Assembly: GCF_000259075.1 (NCBI RefSeq)
Contig: NZ_AJKI01000012.1
Coordinates: forward strand, 1-64,000
Direction of reading: 5' to 3'
Source: Marinilabilia salmonicolor JCM 21150
GTDB lineage: Bacteria; Bacteroidota; Bacteroidia; Bacteroidales; Marinilabiliaceae
DNA length: 64,000 nucleotides
Position numbers and translations under genes: made by a program. Under the pieces are notes generated by a model. It saw only the letters and a program-made list of their open reading frames with translations. It did not search any database and was not told where the DNA came from. Shown one piece after another: positions 38,514 to 47,178 of the stretch. Each line of letters begins with the position of its first letter. Within the stretch, counting starts at the first letter, position 1.

Positions 38514-38598
38514 CCGCCAAAATACTCATTTACGAAAATGCTCCACGCTCCACGCTCTCTGCTCTCTGCTCCATGCCCCATGCTCCATGCTCCATGCG

Positions 38599-39084
38599 CT
38601 ATGCTCTCTGCTCCTTGCCCCATGCGCCATGCATCAATCTGTCAAGCCCCCACTGCTTCCCGGGCCTCATTTTCCATATCACCCACAAGACCAGAAACAT
38701 AATCATATTTTTATCCACAATCAGGTAATTGCCTTCAGCCATCACATCGCTGATTTCACCAAAGGGCGGGTAAGAAAGATAGAAAAACACCAACAGCACC
38801 ATTCCGGCAGCTGAAGCTACGCGCTCTAAAAAGCCGGTCATCAGCAATAAGCCGGTAGCAATAAGTAATATCACCACTCCGTAATTGGCAATTTCGGTAA
38901 TAACTTCATTGGAGATCATCCATTGAAAAAGTCCCTGCAACGGTCCCTCCGATTGAGCCAGGTAATACTGAGCTGTCCATCCCGGAGTAAAAAGCTTATA
39001 CAGTCCTTCGTGAAGAAAGAGCCAGCCAACCGCTATTCTGAGAATAAAAAGGGGAAGTATTCGTCCGTTTTTGTTTGTTTCCAT
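38599..39084 (-). CDS. DoxX family membrane protein
   Basis: The 161-aa protein has four hydrophobic segments and the DoxX-type opening LRIAVGWLFLHEGLYKLFTPGW. DoxX proteins are inner membrane proteins related to the quinone-linked thiosulfate oxidoreductase subunit, but most have no known function. The last 20 residues overlap the start of the CTCCATGCC word run, so the C-terminus may have drifted. Its start lies in a clean gap and it is upstream of the Gfo/Idh/MocA gene on the same strand. Confidence 0.8.
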   Translation of the reverse strand: METNKNGRILPLFILRIAVGWLFLHEGLYKLFTPGWTAQYYLAQSEGPLQGLFQWMISNEVITEIANYGVVILLIATGLLLMTGFLERVASAAGMVLLVFFYLSYPPFGEISDVMAEGNYLIVDKNMIMFLVLWVIWKMRPGKQWGLDRLMHGAWGKEQRA

Positions 39085-39444
39085 TTTTTAAATATTTTTC
39101 TCATCAACAAAAATATCTTTTTCCAACAAAAAGAAACGATTTTTAGCCTGATTAATTCATTAATTTTCGTAATGAGATGCTCAAATAGCAAGAAATAAAA
39201 TCAACCGCAGATAAAATTGTTGAAGGGAATAATGAATTATTTTCAAATCAATTTTATTGAGGACGATTTTAGTTCGCAGGTAGTTGAGCATTGTAATAGA
39301 TAATTTGTGAATTATTCAGGTTAGGATTTTAATTTTAGTAATTCTCTTACAAAAGCCCATCATCGCGAACGTAGTGAAGCAATCTCAATCTATTAACCGG
39401 ACACCAATGATTGAGAATTTTATGTGCCAGATGCATAGAATTTT
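39085..39444. other. Intergenic region, repeat phrase only
   Basis: A copy of the dispersed phrase AACGTAGTGAAGCAATCTCA lies near 39368-39388, followed by ACCGGACACCAATGATTGA. Nothing else is recognised. Confidence 0.45.
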
Positions 39445-39630
39445 ATAATGAGTTTAGCCCCCGGGGTTTAGCCGGGGAAATAATGAAACGCCACACAGGT
39501 CATTAGAGCCGGCTTCGAGCCGGCTTTTCGAGAAATGTTCAGGGAATTGGTATTTTTTTAGAAGCCGGCTGACGTTAAGGGGTGGTGGCTTCAAAGAATC
39601 CCCCCCTAAAGACGGGGGCTAATCTCATGA
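39445..39630 (+). repeat. Composite palindromic element, copy 2
   Basis: This is a forward copy of the element described at 41737-41919, with TAGCCCCCGGGGTTTAGCCG at the left, GAGCCGGCTTCGAGCCGGCT in the middle and GACGGGGGCTAATCTCATGA at the right end. Confidence 0.75.
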
Positions 39631-39639
39631 GGCACATTC

Positions 39640-39840
39640 ATAACAAAACAACCTACACCACTCATAAGTTTTATAATAAGACTGCCCGACAGGGCTAATC
39701 CACTATAAAAGACATAATACCAGCTTCATAAAAGCCGACTATTAATCCTAACAGCTAAGAGCCAGGAGCTAACAGCCCCACAACCCTCATTCCTCATTCC
39801 TCATTCCTCAACCCTCATTCCTCAACCCTAACTCCCCTCC
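39640..39840. repeat. Degenerate element and word repeats before upxY
   Basis: A degenerate copy of the CACCCCTGCC element (39655-39735), then AACAGCTAAGAGCCAGGAGC and CTCATTCCTCA words. No gene. Confidence 0.45.
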
Positions 39841-39865
39841 TCTTGCCCCTTCACATTAAATTTTC

Positions 39866-39873
39866 TATTTTCG
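39866..39873 (+). promoter_or_regulatory. Candidate promoter -7 box of upxY (TATTTTCG)
   Basis: TATTTTCG differs from TAnnTTTG at one base. A GGAAGGAA purine run lies 5-6 nt before the TTG at 39897, which supports that codon as the start. Confidence 0.45.
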
Positions 39874-39896
39874 TCCTGTCAAAAAAGGAAGGAATT

Positions 39897-40400
39897 TTGG
39901 AAAAAAACACTGAACCCAGCTGGTATGCCCTTTACACAAAGTCCAGGGCCGAAAAAAAAGTATACGAGGAATTAAAAATGCTTGGTATTGAAACCTATCT
40001 GCCGCTCAAGCGTGAGCAACGTCAATGGAGCGACCGCAAGAAATGGGTGGAAGTACCGGTCATCAGTTCCTATATCTTCATAAAAATAAAACCACAGCAA
40101 TACCGCGATGTCTTCAATGCCCGCGGAGTGGTAGCTTATGTATCCCACAAAGGACAGGCAGTCGCCATCCCCGAAAGGGAAATTGAAGCCATGCGTCGCA
40201 CAGTCGAAAACAAACTGGCTTTCTCGGTGGAATCCAATACCCTCAAAAAAGGAGAAAAAGTAACCATCACCAGCGGACCACTCAAAGGAATTGAGGGCGA
40301 AGTGGAAGAAATTCAGGGTAAAAAGAAACTTTATCTACGCATCAGTCATATTGGCTATATGCTCGTTCTTAATCTGGACGAGGTGGAACGGAACGGGTGA
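39897..40400 (+). CDS. UpxY family transcription antiterminator (NusG paralogue)
   Basis: The protein is about 167 aa and starts at TTG 39897, after a GGAAGGAA ribosome-binding-like run; an earlier TTG at 39843 would lie upstream of the promoter box. The NusG N-terminal domain (SWYALYTKSRAEKKVYEEL to about residue 95) and a KOW motif (KKGEKVTITSGPLKGIEGEV) are present. In Bacteroides, UpxY proteins let polymerase read through the leader of their own capsule operon. Here it is followed by genes on the opposite strand and lies 7.4 kb from wzm, so it is either orphaned or acts at a distance. Confidence 0.85.
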   Translation: MEKNTEPSWYALYTKSRAEKKVYEELKMLGIETYLPLKREQRQWSDRKKWVEVPVISSYIFIKIKPQQYRDVFNARGVVAYVSHKGQAVAIPEREIEAMRRTVENKLAFSVESNTLKKGEKVTITSGPLKGIEGEVEEIQGKKKLYLRISHIGYMLVLNLDEVERNG

Positions 40401-40834
40401 GAATGGGGCCTCCCCTAGCCCCTCCCAAGGAGGGGGATTGATTCACTTTAGAATCCGGAATAGCTATACATCTGGTAGATTTTTCTGCTTTGAGCATTCC
40501 GCTATTACGCCTGATTGCCAACAAGTCCATGCTCTTTGCTCCACATCCGGTGTACTGCGGACCTTACGCAAAGTCACCCTTGGGGGAATTCAGGTAAAAC
40601 TATATAATCTGCGTTCATCTGCGTCATCTGCGGACTCCCCAAGTTGCGAAGCAACAAGCCCCACGCAGTGCAATTATCAATTATCAATGACCAAATATCT
40701 GCGTTCATCTGCGGAAACCACAAGTTGCGTAGCAACAAGCCGCACGCAGTGCAATTCGCGTTCATTCGTGCAAATTAGGTGACACCCAAAAGTTGCGTAG
40801 CAACTCAAAGCTCAAAACCCTCATCTCTCACCTC
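40401..40834. repeat. Spacer with GTTGCGAAGCAAC palindromes
   Basis: Palindromes lie at 40643-40655, 40724-40736 and 40792-40804, with CTGCGTTCATCTGCG and CGCACGCAGTGCAATTC words between them. 40440-40600 holds no recognisable feature. A 163-residue plus-strand frame crossing from upxY is repeat-derived. Confidence 0.6.
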
Positions 40835-41641
40835 TCAACCCTCAACTCTCAACTCCTTCCTCACCTTCTCCCGCTCTTTCTTCAGCCCGGCAAGTTCCTT
40901 CAACACAAAAGAGGTCTCATAGCCATCACGAATGGCCTCTTTGTCGAATTTCTCCATGACAATGTAGTAATATCCCTCACCGATAAACTGTACCTTCAGC
41001 GGCTGATCCGGATTGGTGGCAATAAAATTGATGGCTCCGTTGTCAGCACCATCCATATAATTGACGATTTCCCATTTATTGCCGCCATCCTCAAATCGAC
41101 GGTTGTGAAAACCATCTTCGGGGACTTTCTCTGACGTCACAGACTCTCCTGCATTATATACTTTTATCTGATTGTGATGAATCCATTTATCCCCGAAATA
41201 CCTGCTGGAGATGTAGAATTCACCTTCGGTATCTAAGTGCGCCCGGAGAAAGGTCCGATTGTAACTATTCTCTGGTCTTTGCCGCTTATGAATCAGTATC
41301 GGTTTGGCACCGTATTCATCCGACCGGATAAAGTTTTTCATCAGGGGTTCCAGCTCTTTCTCTTTCACCGCAATCATACTGTCCAGGTAAGCCAGATTTC
41401 GCTCTTTTTCCTTCCGGTCGATGTCTGCCAACAATCTTTTGGCATCAGCCACCTGCTCTGTGAGGCTTTTATACTCCCTCATCAGCGTATCCAGTTTAAG
41501 CCGTGCCAGATTAAACTTGCCGCTGTCCCGCAGCATCTCTGCCTCCTGCAACTTCTCCCCGGCCAACTCCTCCTGCGACGGACCGCAACTTACTGCCAAT
41601 ATCAGCATCAGCAATCCCGGTAAATATATGGTTCTTATCAT
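40835..41641 (-). CDS. Lipoprotein with coiled-coil segment, unknown function
   Basis: The 268-aa protein begins MIRTIYLPGLLMLILAVSCG, with lipobox AVSC. Residues of about 25-105 are rich in charged heptads (KLQEAEMLRDSGKFNLARLK) and probably form a coiled coil or helical hairpin. The C-terminal half is beta-rich and I recognise no domain. The last residues (KKEREKVRKELRVEG) run into a word repeat, so the end may have drifted. It is predicted to sit in the envelope. It is a lone gene. Confidence 0.7.
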   Translation of the reverse strand: MIRTIYLPGLLMLILAVSCGPSQEELAGEKLQEAEMLRDSGKFNLARLKLDTLMREYKSLTEQVADAKRLLADIDRKEKERNLAYLDSMIAVKEKELEPLMKNFIRSDEYGAKPILIHKRQRPENSYNRTFLRAHLDTEGEFYISSRYFGDKWIHHNQIKVYNAGESVTSEKVPEDGFHNRRFEDGGNKWEIVNYMDGADNGAINFIATNPDQPLKVQFIGEGYYYIVMEKFDKEAIRDGYETSFVLKELAGLKKEREKVRKELRVEG

Positions 41642-41736
41642 CCCTGAAATTCTTGTTTCAAAAAAATTGAATTACAAATTTAACGGAAATTGCGGGAGTC
41701 ACGACATGAAAAGGGAAAAATGATGGAAGGGTTTTA

Positions 41737-41919
41737 TAATGAGTATAGCCCCCGGGTTTAGCCGGGGGATAAAGAACGTACCAACCAATGAGCATGAGCC
41801 GGCTTCAAGCCGGCTTTCCAAAAAACAGACAAAGCATTTGTTATCTTCAGAAGCCGGCTAAAATGAGAAGTTGTCCTATTAAAGAATCCCCCGCCTGAAG
41901 ACGGGGGCTAACCTCATGA
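41737..41919 (+). repeat. Composite palindromic element, copy 3 (reference copy)
   Basis: This 183-bp element begins TAATGAGTATAGCCCCCGGG and ends GACGGGGGCTAACCTCATGA. The ends are inverted repeats of each other (ATGAGTATAGCCCCCG against TCATGAGGTTAGCCCCCG). Internally there are GCCGGCTTCAAGCCGGC and AGAAGCCGGCT. It has no coding capacity. It resembles a miniature inverted-repeat element or a large REP-type element. Other copies are at 23363-23557 (reverse), 39445-39630 and 43347-43545. Confidence 0.75.
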
Positions 41920-42014
41920 ACTATTAATATTGAAATAATCTTTATTCTTGATTTATAGAATTCATTTGCTATGATGCCACAGCTGGTGTATGATAATTTT
42001 GTTGGGCGTTGACC

Positions 42015-43136
42015 TTACTTCATTATTACAAATTCTCTAAAATTATCTTTATCTATCACATTGCTCGCTGCATCATATGATTCAATAAATGTCTTAGGCA
42101 ATTTAGAAGTCTTCTTTTTTTTCCATTTAAATTCGTATCCTGTTATTTTGCCACTGTTTTCTTCCACAAAATCAACTTCTTGTTGTTGTTTGGTTCTCCA
42201 AAAATATGTTCGTGCAAGACTCTGCTTATACTCGATTTGTTTTATTCTCTCGGATATTAAAAAGTTTTCCCATAAGGCACCTTTATCTGTTCTTAATTCT
42301 ATTGGATTAAAATTGCCTATAACCATATTCCTAACACCATTATCAAAGAAATAAATTTTCTTGTTCGTTTTTATTTCATTTCGAACATTTCTACTAAAAC
42401 TCCCCAATTTGAAAATAATATATCCTTTTTGAAGAATATCAATGTACTTACTAATCGTATTTTTATCCACATTAACAATCTGTGCCAATTCTGAATAGTT
42501 TACTTCACTTCCTACCTGAAGAGCTAATGCCTGAACCAGTTTTTCAAGCACGTCAGGCTTTCTAATATCAGAATATGATAAAATATCCTTGTACAAATAG
42601 CTATTTACCAAATTTCGAAGAACACTAATTTCATCCCCAACATTATTCAGAACATCAGGATAGAATCCATAAAGTAATCTATTTTCTAACTGTTGTTCTG
42701 AATTCAAATAACCATGATGGTTTTCAAATTCTTCCCACGAAATTGGAAATAATTGATATTCCCATTTTCTGCCAGTCAACGGTTCATTTATCCTATTAGT
42801 TAAATCAAAAGAAGATGAACCACTTGTAAATAATTGAACATCTTTGAACCTATCTGTAATAATTTTCATTGTTAGTCCAACTCCTTCAATTCTTTGGGCT
42901 TCGTCAATAAATACAAATTTATATTTCCCTAAAATTGCTCGTATTTGTTCTGTATTCGGTTCTGTTAATAATGTCCTTGTTTTGGGGTCATCTCCATCAA
43001 GTAGCAAATAGTCTTTTGATTCAAGTATTGATTCAATTAGAGTTGTTTTACCTACCTGCCTTGGTCCAATAACAACTATCGCTTTACCTGAACCTATTCT
43101 TTTTTCAATTCTTTCTCTTAAGTACCTTGAATACAT
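42015..43136 (-). CDS. AAA-type ATPase with DUF4143 domain
   Basis: The 373-aa protein has Walker A GPRQVGKT at residues 24-31 and Walker B YKFVFIDEAQ, followed by FTSGSSSFDL. A winged-helix-like segment (SELAQIVNVDKNTISKYIDI) and a C-terminal DUF4143 region with QQEVDFVEENSGKITGYEFK complete it. It is the same general family as the gene at 30913-32253 but a different subgroup. It is more A/T-rich than its neighbours and is flanked by composite repeat elements, which fits acquisition by transfer. Function is unknown. Confidence 0.88.
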   Translation of the reverse strand: MYSRYLRERIEKRIGSGKAIVVIGPRQVGKTTLIESILESKDYLLLDGDDPKTRTLLTEPNTEQIRAILGKYKFVFIDEAQRIEGVGLTMKIITDRFKDVQLFTSGSSSFDLTNRINEPLTGRKWEYQLFPISWEEFENHHGYLNSEQQLENRLLYGFYPDVLNNVGDEISVLRNLVNSYLYKDILSYSDIRKPDVLEKLVQALALQVGSEVNYSELAQIVNVDKNTISKYIDILQKGYIIFKLGSFSRNVRNEIKTNKKIYFFDNGVRNMVIGNFNPIELRTDKGALWENFLISERIKQIEYKQSLARTYFWRTKQQQEVDFVEENSGKITGYEFKWKKKKTSKLPKTFIESYDAASNVIDKDNFREFVIMK

Positions 43137-43237
43137 TTTCTTTTTTATTCAAAGATAATACTTTTCGTGATTTTATTCACCAATAGTTATATTTTCAAGT
43201 GAATTACAATGTTTTTCTGCTTGCGCCCAACGAAATA

Positions 43238-43275
43238 CAATGAGTCTAACCCCCTGATTTAGCCGGGAGTATTGA
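43238..43275 (+). repeat. Truncated left end of the composite element
   Basis: ACAATGAGTCTAACCCCCTG and TTTAGCCGGGAG match the left end of the 183-bp element, after which the match stops. It is probably a broken copy. Confidence 0.55.
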
Positions 43276-43346
43276 TGAATAAGAACATACCGGGTCTGAT
43301 CCATCATGATAGGGAAAAAAAGAACAATAATTTCGATCCATAGAAT

Positions 43347-43545
43347 TTATAATGAGTATAGCCCCCGGGTTTAGCCGGGGGAATATTTGAAACGCCACAC
43401 AAATCAGGAGAGCCGGCTTCAAGCCTGTTTTTCGAAAAACATTCAAGAGATTAGTTTTTTCTTAGAAGCCGGCTCAAAGCCGGCTGACAAAGAAGTGTTA
43501 TGGCCTCAAAGAATCCCCGGCCTAAAGACATGGGCTAGTCTCTTG
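43347..43545 (+). repeat. Composite palindromic element, copy 4
   Basis: This copy has TAGCCCCCGGGTTTAGCCGG, AGCCGGCTTCAAGCC, AGAAGCCGGCTCAAAGCCGG and a diverged right end (GACATGGGCTAGTCTCTTGG). Copies 3 and 4 bracket the second DUF4143 ATPase gene. Confidence 0.7.
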
Positions 43546-43599
43546 GAACATTTATATTGAAATATTCTGATGGCATAGATTTTCCATAATCCTCTTGAT

Positions 43600-43830
43600 T
43601 TATGGTGTCACCCCTGCCGGGGCTTTTCCTCTCACAGCAACATCATTGCTACCAAACTGTCGCCCCGCAGGGGCTCGTCCACCATAAAAAGAAGGATTCC
43701 AATTTCATAAACCCATGCCCTCAACCCTCATCCTTCTTTGCTCACATCTCAACCCTCATCTCTCATCTCTCCTTGCCCCATGCTCCATGCCCCATGCTCC
43801 ACCCCCTATGCTCCCCCGCTCCCCGCCTCT
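43600..43830. repeat. Second dispersed element and word repeats
   Basis: 43603-43720 repeats the element seen at 36738-36850: TGTCACCCCTGCCGGGGCTT, ATTGCTACCA and CGCCCCGCAGGGGCT in the same order. CTCCATGCCCCATGCTCC-type words follow to 43830. No gene. Confidence 0.6.
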
Positions 43831-43878
43831 TGTATTTCTCCCAAATCTTAACTATCTTAGGCTAAAAACGATAGAACT

Positions 43879-45114
43879 ATGAGTACACAACCCATTCCCG
43901 AACAAATATTACCGGAATTGATTAACCGGTTTGATGACCAAAAAGTAAATGCCAATCCTTCACAACCCCTGATGAAAGCCTGTAAAGAGACGGGCAGTGA
44001 ATTATGGCTCGACACAGGAGATATCGAAGCCATCGACCAACTCATCACCCCTGAAGTGAGTGCCGTAACCACCAACAACACGCTGCTCAACAAGGAGGTT
44101 CAAAAGGGCATATACGACAAGATCATCAAAGAAAATGCCGGACGTTTCGATGAGCTGCCACCTCAGAAACGCATTGTGGAAATTGCATTTTTGCTCAACG
44201 CACTGCATGCCCTGCGACTGGTAAGACGCTATGGCGGTATGGTTAGCGTCGAACTGCATACCGATGTCACACATGATGTGGATGGCATCGTTCATTATGG
44301 CCAGCGTTTTCACAATATCGCACCCAAAAATTTTCTGATAAAAGTCCCTATGTCTCCATCCGGACTGCTGGGAGCGCGTAAGCTCCACGAAATGGGAATA
44401 CCGGTAAACTTCACCCTCCTGTTCAGCGTGCGCCAGAATATGCTGGCTTCCCTGCTGGCTAAACCGGCCTATACAAATGTTTTTATGGGACGCATCGGAG
44501 CCTACATGAAAGACAACCACCTGGGGGAGGCTTCCGGACCCGGAGAAAAAACCGTTCACCACACCCAGAAATGTCTCCATACCCTGAGGCATGACCTATC
44601 CCTGAAAACCAAACTCATCGCCGCCAGTATCCGCGACTACACGCAACTGCCGGCACTGTGCGGCATTGATGTCATGACCATCCCCGCTAAGGTGCTTTCC
44701 GAAGGTTTGGAAAAACTCACCGGCCCCTTCACACCCATGACCGACCACGATTTCCACATCGTTTATGAACCGGGCGTCGCCACCTCCGAGATCCAAATAG
44801 ACAAGCTTTGGAATGTCTCAGAAAACGAAAAACGGCTCTTCCGTGAGTTCCGCACCCATCCGCCCCAATCGGCATGGGAACTGGTGGATATCCTCCGCGA
44901 AGAAGGCATCACAGATATTTTTCCACACCTCACGCCCATCGAAGAACTCTTCATCACCGATGATGGCAAAATTCCCCGTCACGACCGCTGGGCCAGTCTG
45001 ATTTCCCGGGGCGAAACAGCCATCGACACGCTCCTCACACTGGCCGGCGTGGCTGCTTTCACCAAAGACCAGAAAGCACTGGATGAGCGCGTGAAGAAAC
45101 TTGTTAGCTATTAG
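43879..45114 (+). CDS. Transaldolase family protein
   Basis: The 411-aa protein has SAVTTNNTLLNKEV near the N-terminus, typical of the family, and NFLIKVPMSPSGLLGARKL with the Schiff-base lysine of a class I aldolase barrel. It is longer than the classical TalB. It probably moves three-carbon units in the pentose phosphate pathway, or acts as a related aldolase on phosphosugars. It stands alone. The TTAGCTATTAGCTCAT sequence at its end is word repeat. Confidence 0.85.
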   Translation: MSTQPIPEQILPELINRFDDQKVNANPSQPLMKACKETGSELWLDTGDIEAIDQLITPEVSAVTTNNTLLNKEVQKGIYDKIIKENAGRFDELPPQKRIVEIAFLLNALHALRLVRRYGGMVSVELHTDVTHDVDGIVHYGQRFHNIAPKNFLIKVPMSPSGLLGARKLHEMGIPVNFTLLFSVRQNMLASLLAKPAYTNVFMGRIGAYMKDNHLGEASGPGEKTVHHTQKCLHTLRHDLSLKTKLIAASIRDYTQLPALCGIDVMTIPAKVLSEGLEKLTGPFTPMTDHDFHIVYEPGVATSEIQIDKLWNVSENEKRLFREFRTHPPQSAWELVDILREEGITDIFPHLTPIEELFITDDGKIPRHDRWASLISRGETAIDTLLTLAGVAAFTKDQKALDERVKKLVSY

Positions 45115-45218
45115 CTCATATCAGAGATATTCATAATTTATTTTCAGCAAAACAACACAAAACCTTAAATATCCAATCACCTAATTTTCCGATAATAAAG
45201 ATTTTTAATTAGATTATT

Positions 45219-45238
45219 TTAACGGCTTCGCCGTTTTA
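45219..45238. terminator. AACGGC-TTC-GCCGTT hairpin after transaldolase
   Basis: AACGGCTTCGCCGTT is a perfect small hairpin flanked by T-rich sequence. The same hairpin, with slightly different loops, follows the modules at 45932-45948, 49566-49581 and 51601-51616, so it marks the start of each repeat spacer. The spacer continues to 45412 with ATGTTGCATCGCAACAT. Confidence 0.6.
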
Positions 45239-45412
45239 TTAAAAGTCACCGAATGGCACGAATTAACGCGAATTAAAAGATGTTGCATCGCAACATGAAG
45301 GCAGTAGCCTATACATTCGCGTTCTTTCGTATCATTTGGAGACAAAAACATTACGAAGCAACAGCTATACGCAGCACATAACCATTAGTTCAAAACCAAA
45401 AACTCATAATTC

Positions 45413-45814
45413 ATGCCAGATCTCTTAGCCCAAAATCAAATCCTTTACAAGGATGAATCCTTTAAAATTATTGGTGCCGCAATGGAAGTCCACCGCGAAC
45501 TTGGCCCGGGTTTCCTCGAAGCTGTCTACCAGGAAGCACTCGAAATTGAATTCAAAAACAAAAACATCCCATACAAAAGGGAAGTACCACTAGAGATAAG
45601 TTACAAAAACCACACTTTAAAGAAAAAATACACTGCAGACTTCATCTGCTACGACAAAATAATCGTGGAAACAAAGGCTTTATGCGATCTGAATTCTGGA
45701 CACCAGTCACAGCTTTTAAATTACCTTAAAGCGACAAATAAAAGACTGGGAATACTCATTAATCTTGGAAAACCGAGATTACAGCATAAAAGAACCATCA
45801 ATAACCTATTCTAA
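45413..45814 (+). CDS. GxxExxY protein
   Basis: The 133-aa protein carries the naming motif GPGFLEAVYQEAL at about residues 36-48, then KYTADFICYDKIIVETKA, a stretch resembling PD-(D/E)xK nuclease cores. It ends LGILINLGKPRLQHKRTINN. The family is common in Bacteroidota repeat-rich regions and has no proven role. It is bounded by the same hairpin and palindrome spacers as the toxin-antitoxin modules downstream, so it may belong to the same set of exchangeable cassettes. Confidence 0.88.
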   Translation: MPDLLAQNQILYKDESFKIIGAAMEVHRELGPGFLEAVYQEALEIEFKNKNIPYKREVPLEISYKNHTLKKKYTADFICYDKIIVETKALCDLNSGHQSQLLNYLKATNKRLGILINLGKPRLQHKRTINNLF

Positions 45815-46429
45815 AGATAAGTCACCAAATATTCATAAATTATCATTTTTAAACCAACCATAATCCGGAGAATACCTTAAAACCCAAAATAATCATATTT
45901 TAAGGAAAAAGATGTTTACAGATAGACTACTAAACGGCTGCACCGTTTGTTGAGGTGTCACTGAATGTCGCAAAGAACAAGAATGGGAAAGAACTGCAAG
46001 CAGCGATTCTAAAGTGTTGCGAAGCAACAAATGTTCGAAGGGAATAATTCGCGTTTTTTCGTGCCATTCGGTGACCAAAAGTTGCGAAGCAACAAGCCAC
46101 ACGCAGTGCATTAATTCGTGGACAAAATGTCGCAAGCCACCTCCTAACCCTCTGAACTTCCGCCCCTACCCCCGTAAACCCCAAATTCCCCTCCATTTTT
46201 ATCCACTTTCCCCGAAACTTCCCTATTTTTGTAACGTAGTACAATATGTTTTTTCCAGGTGGGCCAACTGTGACCCACCGCGCCGCAGGCGTGGAGGAAA
46301 CGCAATGATCAATGATCAATTACCAATGGTCAATTACCAATAATCTGTATTCATCTGTGCCATCTGCGGACAACCCTTAGTTGCGAAGCAACCGCCGCCC
46401 GCAGGGCCAAGTACAATTAGTGGAAAAAA
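45815..46429. repeat. Repeat spacer before wzt 5' fragment A
   Basis: It holds an AACGGC-type hairpin (45932-45948), palindromes GTTGCGAAGCAAC at 46016-46028, 46081-46093 and 46380-46392, and a promoter-and-leader block at 46212-46308 that recurs at 51279-51376. Minus- and plus-strand frames here are repeat-derived. Confidence 0.65.
46212..46308 (+). promoter_or_regulatory. Promoter and structured leader, copy 1
   Basis: The 97-nt block contains TATTTTTG (46224-46231, exact TAnnTTTG), then GGTGGGCCAACTGTGACCCA, a hairpin leader, and GGAGGAAACGCAATGA, which looks like a strong ribosome-binding site and start codon. The frame after it is only 12 codons long. A close copy is at 51279-51376. It may be a transplanted operon promoter that lost its gene. 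Confidence 0.5.
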
Positions 46430-46519
46430 ATGAGCAATGCAGTAATCAAAATAGGAAAACGCTCCCACAACCTGAGCGAAATAAAAACTATAATTGATAA
46501 AATCAATCAAACTGATTAA
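46430..46519 (+). pseudogene. wzt 5'-end fragment A
   Basis: The first eight codons (MSNAVIKI) and the upstream GGGCCAA...ATTAGTGGAAAAAA leader match the start of the intact wzt at 51868. The frame then diverges and stops after 29 codons. It is a broken start, not a functional ATPase, and lies directly upstream of an antitoxin-PIN pair. Confidence 0.6.
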
Positions 46520-46549
46520 CTTTACCTATAACCGATAAAAGACCATACC

Positions 46550-46774
46550 ATGCAAAACATACAAATTGAAAATAAAAAAAACAGCCTTATTTTAACCATT
46601 AACAAGAAAGGATTAGATCAGGATTACCTTATCAGACTCGTGAAACGATTACAAACAGAGGATCTGATTTATAAATCGCAAATAAACGACAATATTCTCC
46701 AGATAGCCGAAGATCTAAATCTTGATTGGTGGAACAAAAACAAGGAGGACTTTTTGAGTACAAAGAAAAAATGA
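46550..46774 (+). CDS. Putative antitoxin of a PIN-type module
   Basis: This 74-aa protein (MQNIQIENKKNSLILTINKK) is small, charged and has no domain I can name. It overlaps the PIN-domain gene by 4 nt (ATGA), the usual arrangement of an antitoxin upstream of a VapC-like toxin. The assignment rests on that context. The beta-strand-like N-terminus and helical C-terminus (LNLDWWNKNKEDFL) would fit a toxin-wrapping tail. Confidence 0.7.
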   Translation: MQNIQIENKKNSLILTINKKGLDQDYLIRLVKRLQTEDLIYKSQINDNILQIAEDLNLDWWNKNKEDFLSTKKK

Positions 46775-47178
46775 ACAAAAAAGCCCTGGTTGTCGATACC
46801 AATATTATTTTCTCAGCCTTAATACCTGATCAGTCAAGAATCAGAGATCTGTTTTTTGAAAGTGATATCCTGTTTTATGCTCCAAATTATCTTATTTACG
46901 AGATTTATGCTCATAAAGAAAAGTTGCTTAAGAATTCAAAGCTTAATGAACAGGAGTTCTATATTATTCTAAACAATCTTCTGGAGTGTATTCAGTTCGT
47001 TCCAATTGCTTTAATCGATCAAACCTCAAAGAAAAAAGCGTACATGCTTTGCAAAGACATCGATGAAAAAGATACTCCATTTGTTGCTTTATCAATTTAT
47101 CTCAACCATCCTCTTTGGACTGGTGATAAAGCGCTTAAAGTTGGACTGAAAAGAAAAAACTTTGAATTACTGTTTTAG
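46771..47178 (+). CDS. PIN-domain protein (VapC-like toxin)
   Basis: The 135-aa protein starts at ATG 46771, which overlaps the antitoxin stop; an earlier frame start is inside the antitoxin. The PIN acidic residues are present: Asp in VVDTNIIFSAL, Glu in NYLIYEIYAH, Asp in DIDEKDTPFVAL and Asp in WTGDKAL. VapC-type toxins are Mg-dependent RNases that cut tRNA or rRNA. This is the first of several toxin modules bordering or lying within the polysaccharide export genes. Confidence 0.85.
   Translation: MNKKALVVDTNIIFSALIPDQSRIRDLFFESDILFYAPNYLIYEIYAHKEKLLKNSKLNEQEFYIILNNLLECIQFVPIALIDQTSKKKAYMLCKDIDEKDTPFVALSIYLNHPLWTGDKALKVGLKRKNFELLF

Noticed and set aside
38497-38814. A 105-residue frame rich in Leu-Ser-Ala-Pro
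   Set aside because: It reads the CTCCATGCCCC word run and then the antisense of the DoxX gene.
40291-40782. A 163-residue plus-strand frame overlapping the end of upxY
   Set aside because: After upxY it translates GTTGCGAAGCAAC and CTGCGTTCATC words; the same translation appears in other spacers.
45893-46343. Several 80-129-residue frames on both strands
   Set aside because: They lie in the repeat spacer and code for translated palindromes and words only.
46430-46519. 29-codon frame as a functional small protein
   Set aside because: Its first codons and leader copy the wzt start; the rest has no relatives in the window, so it is treated as a broken wzt start.
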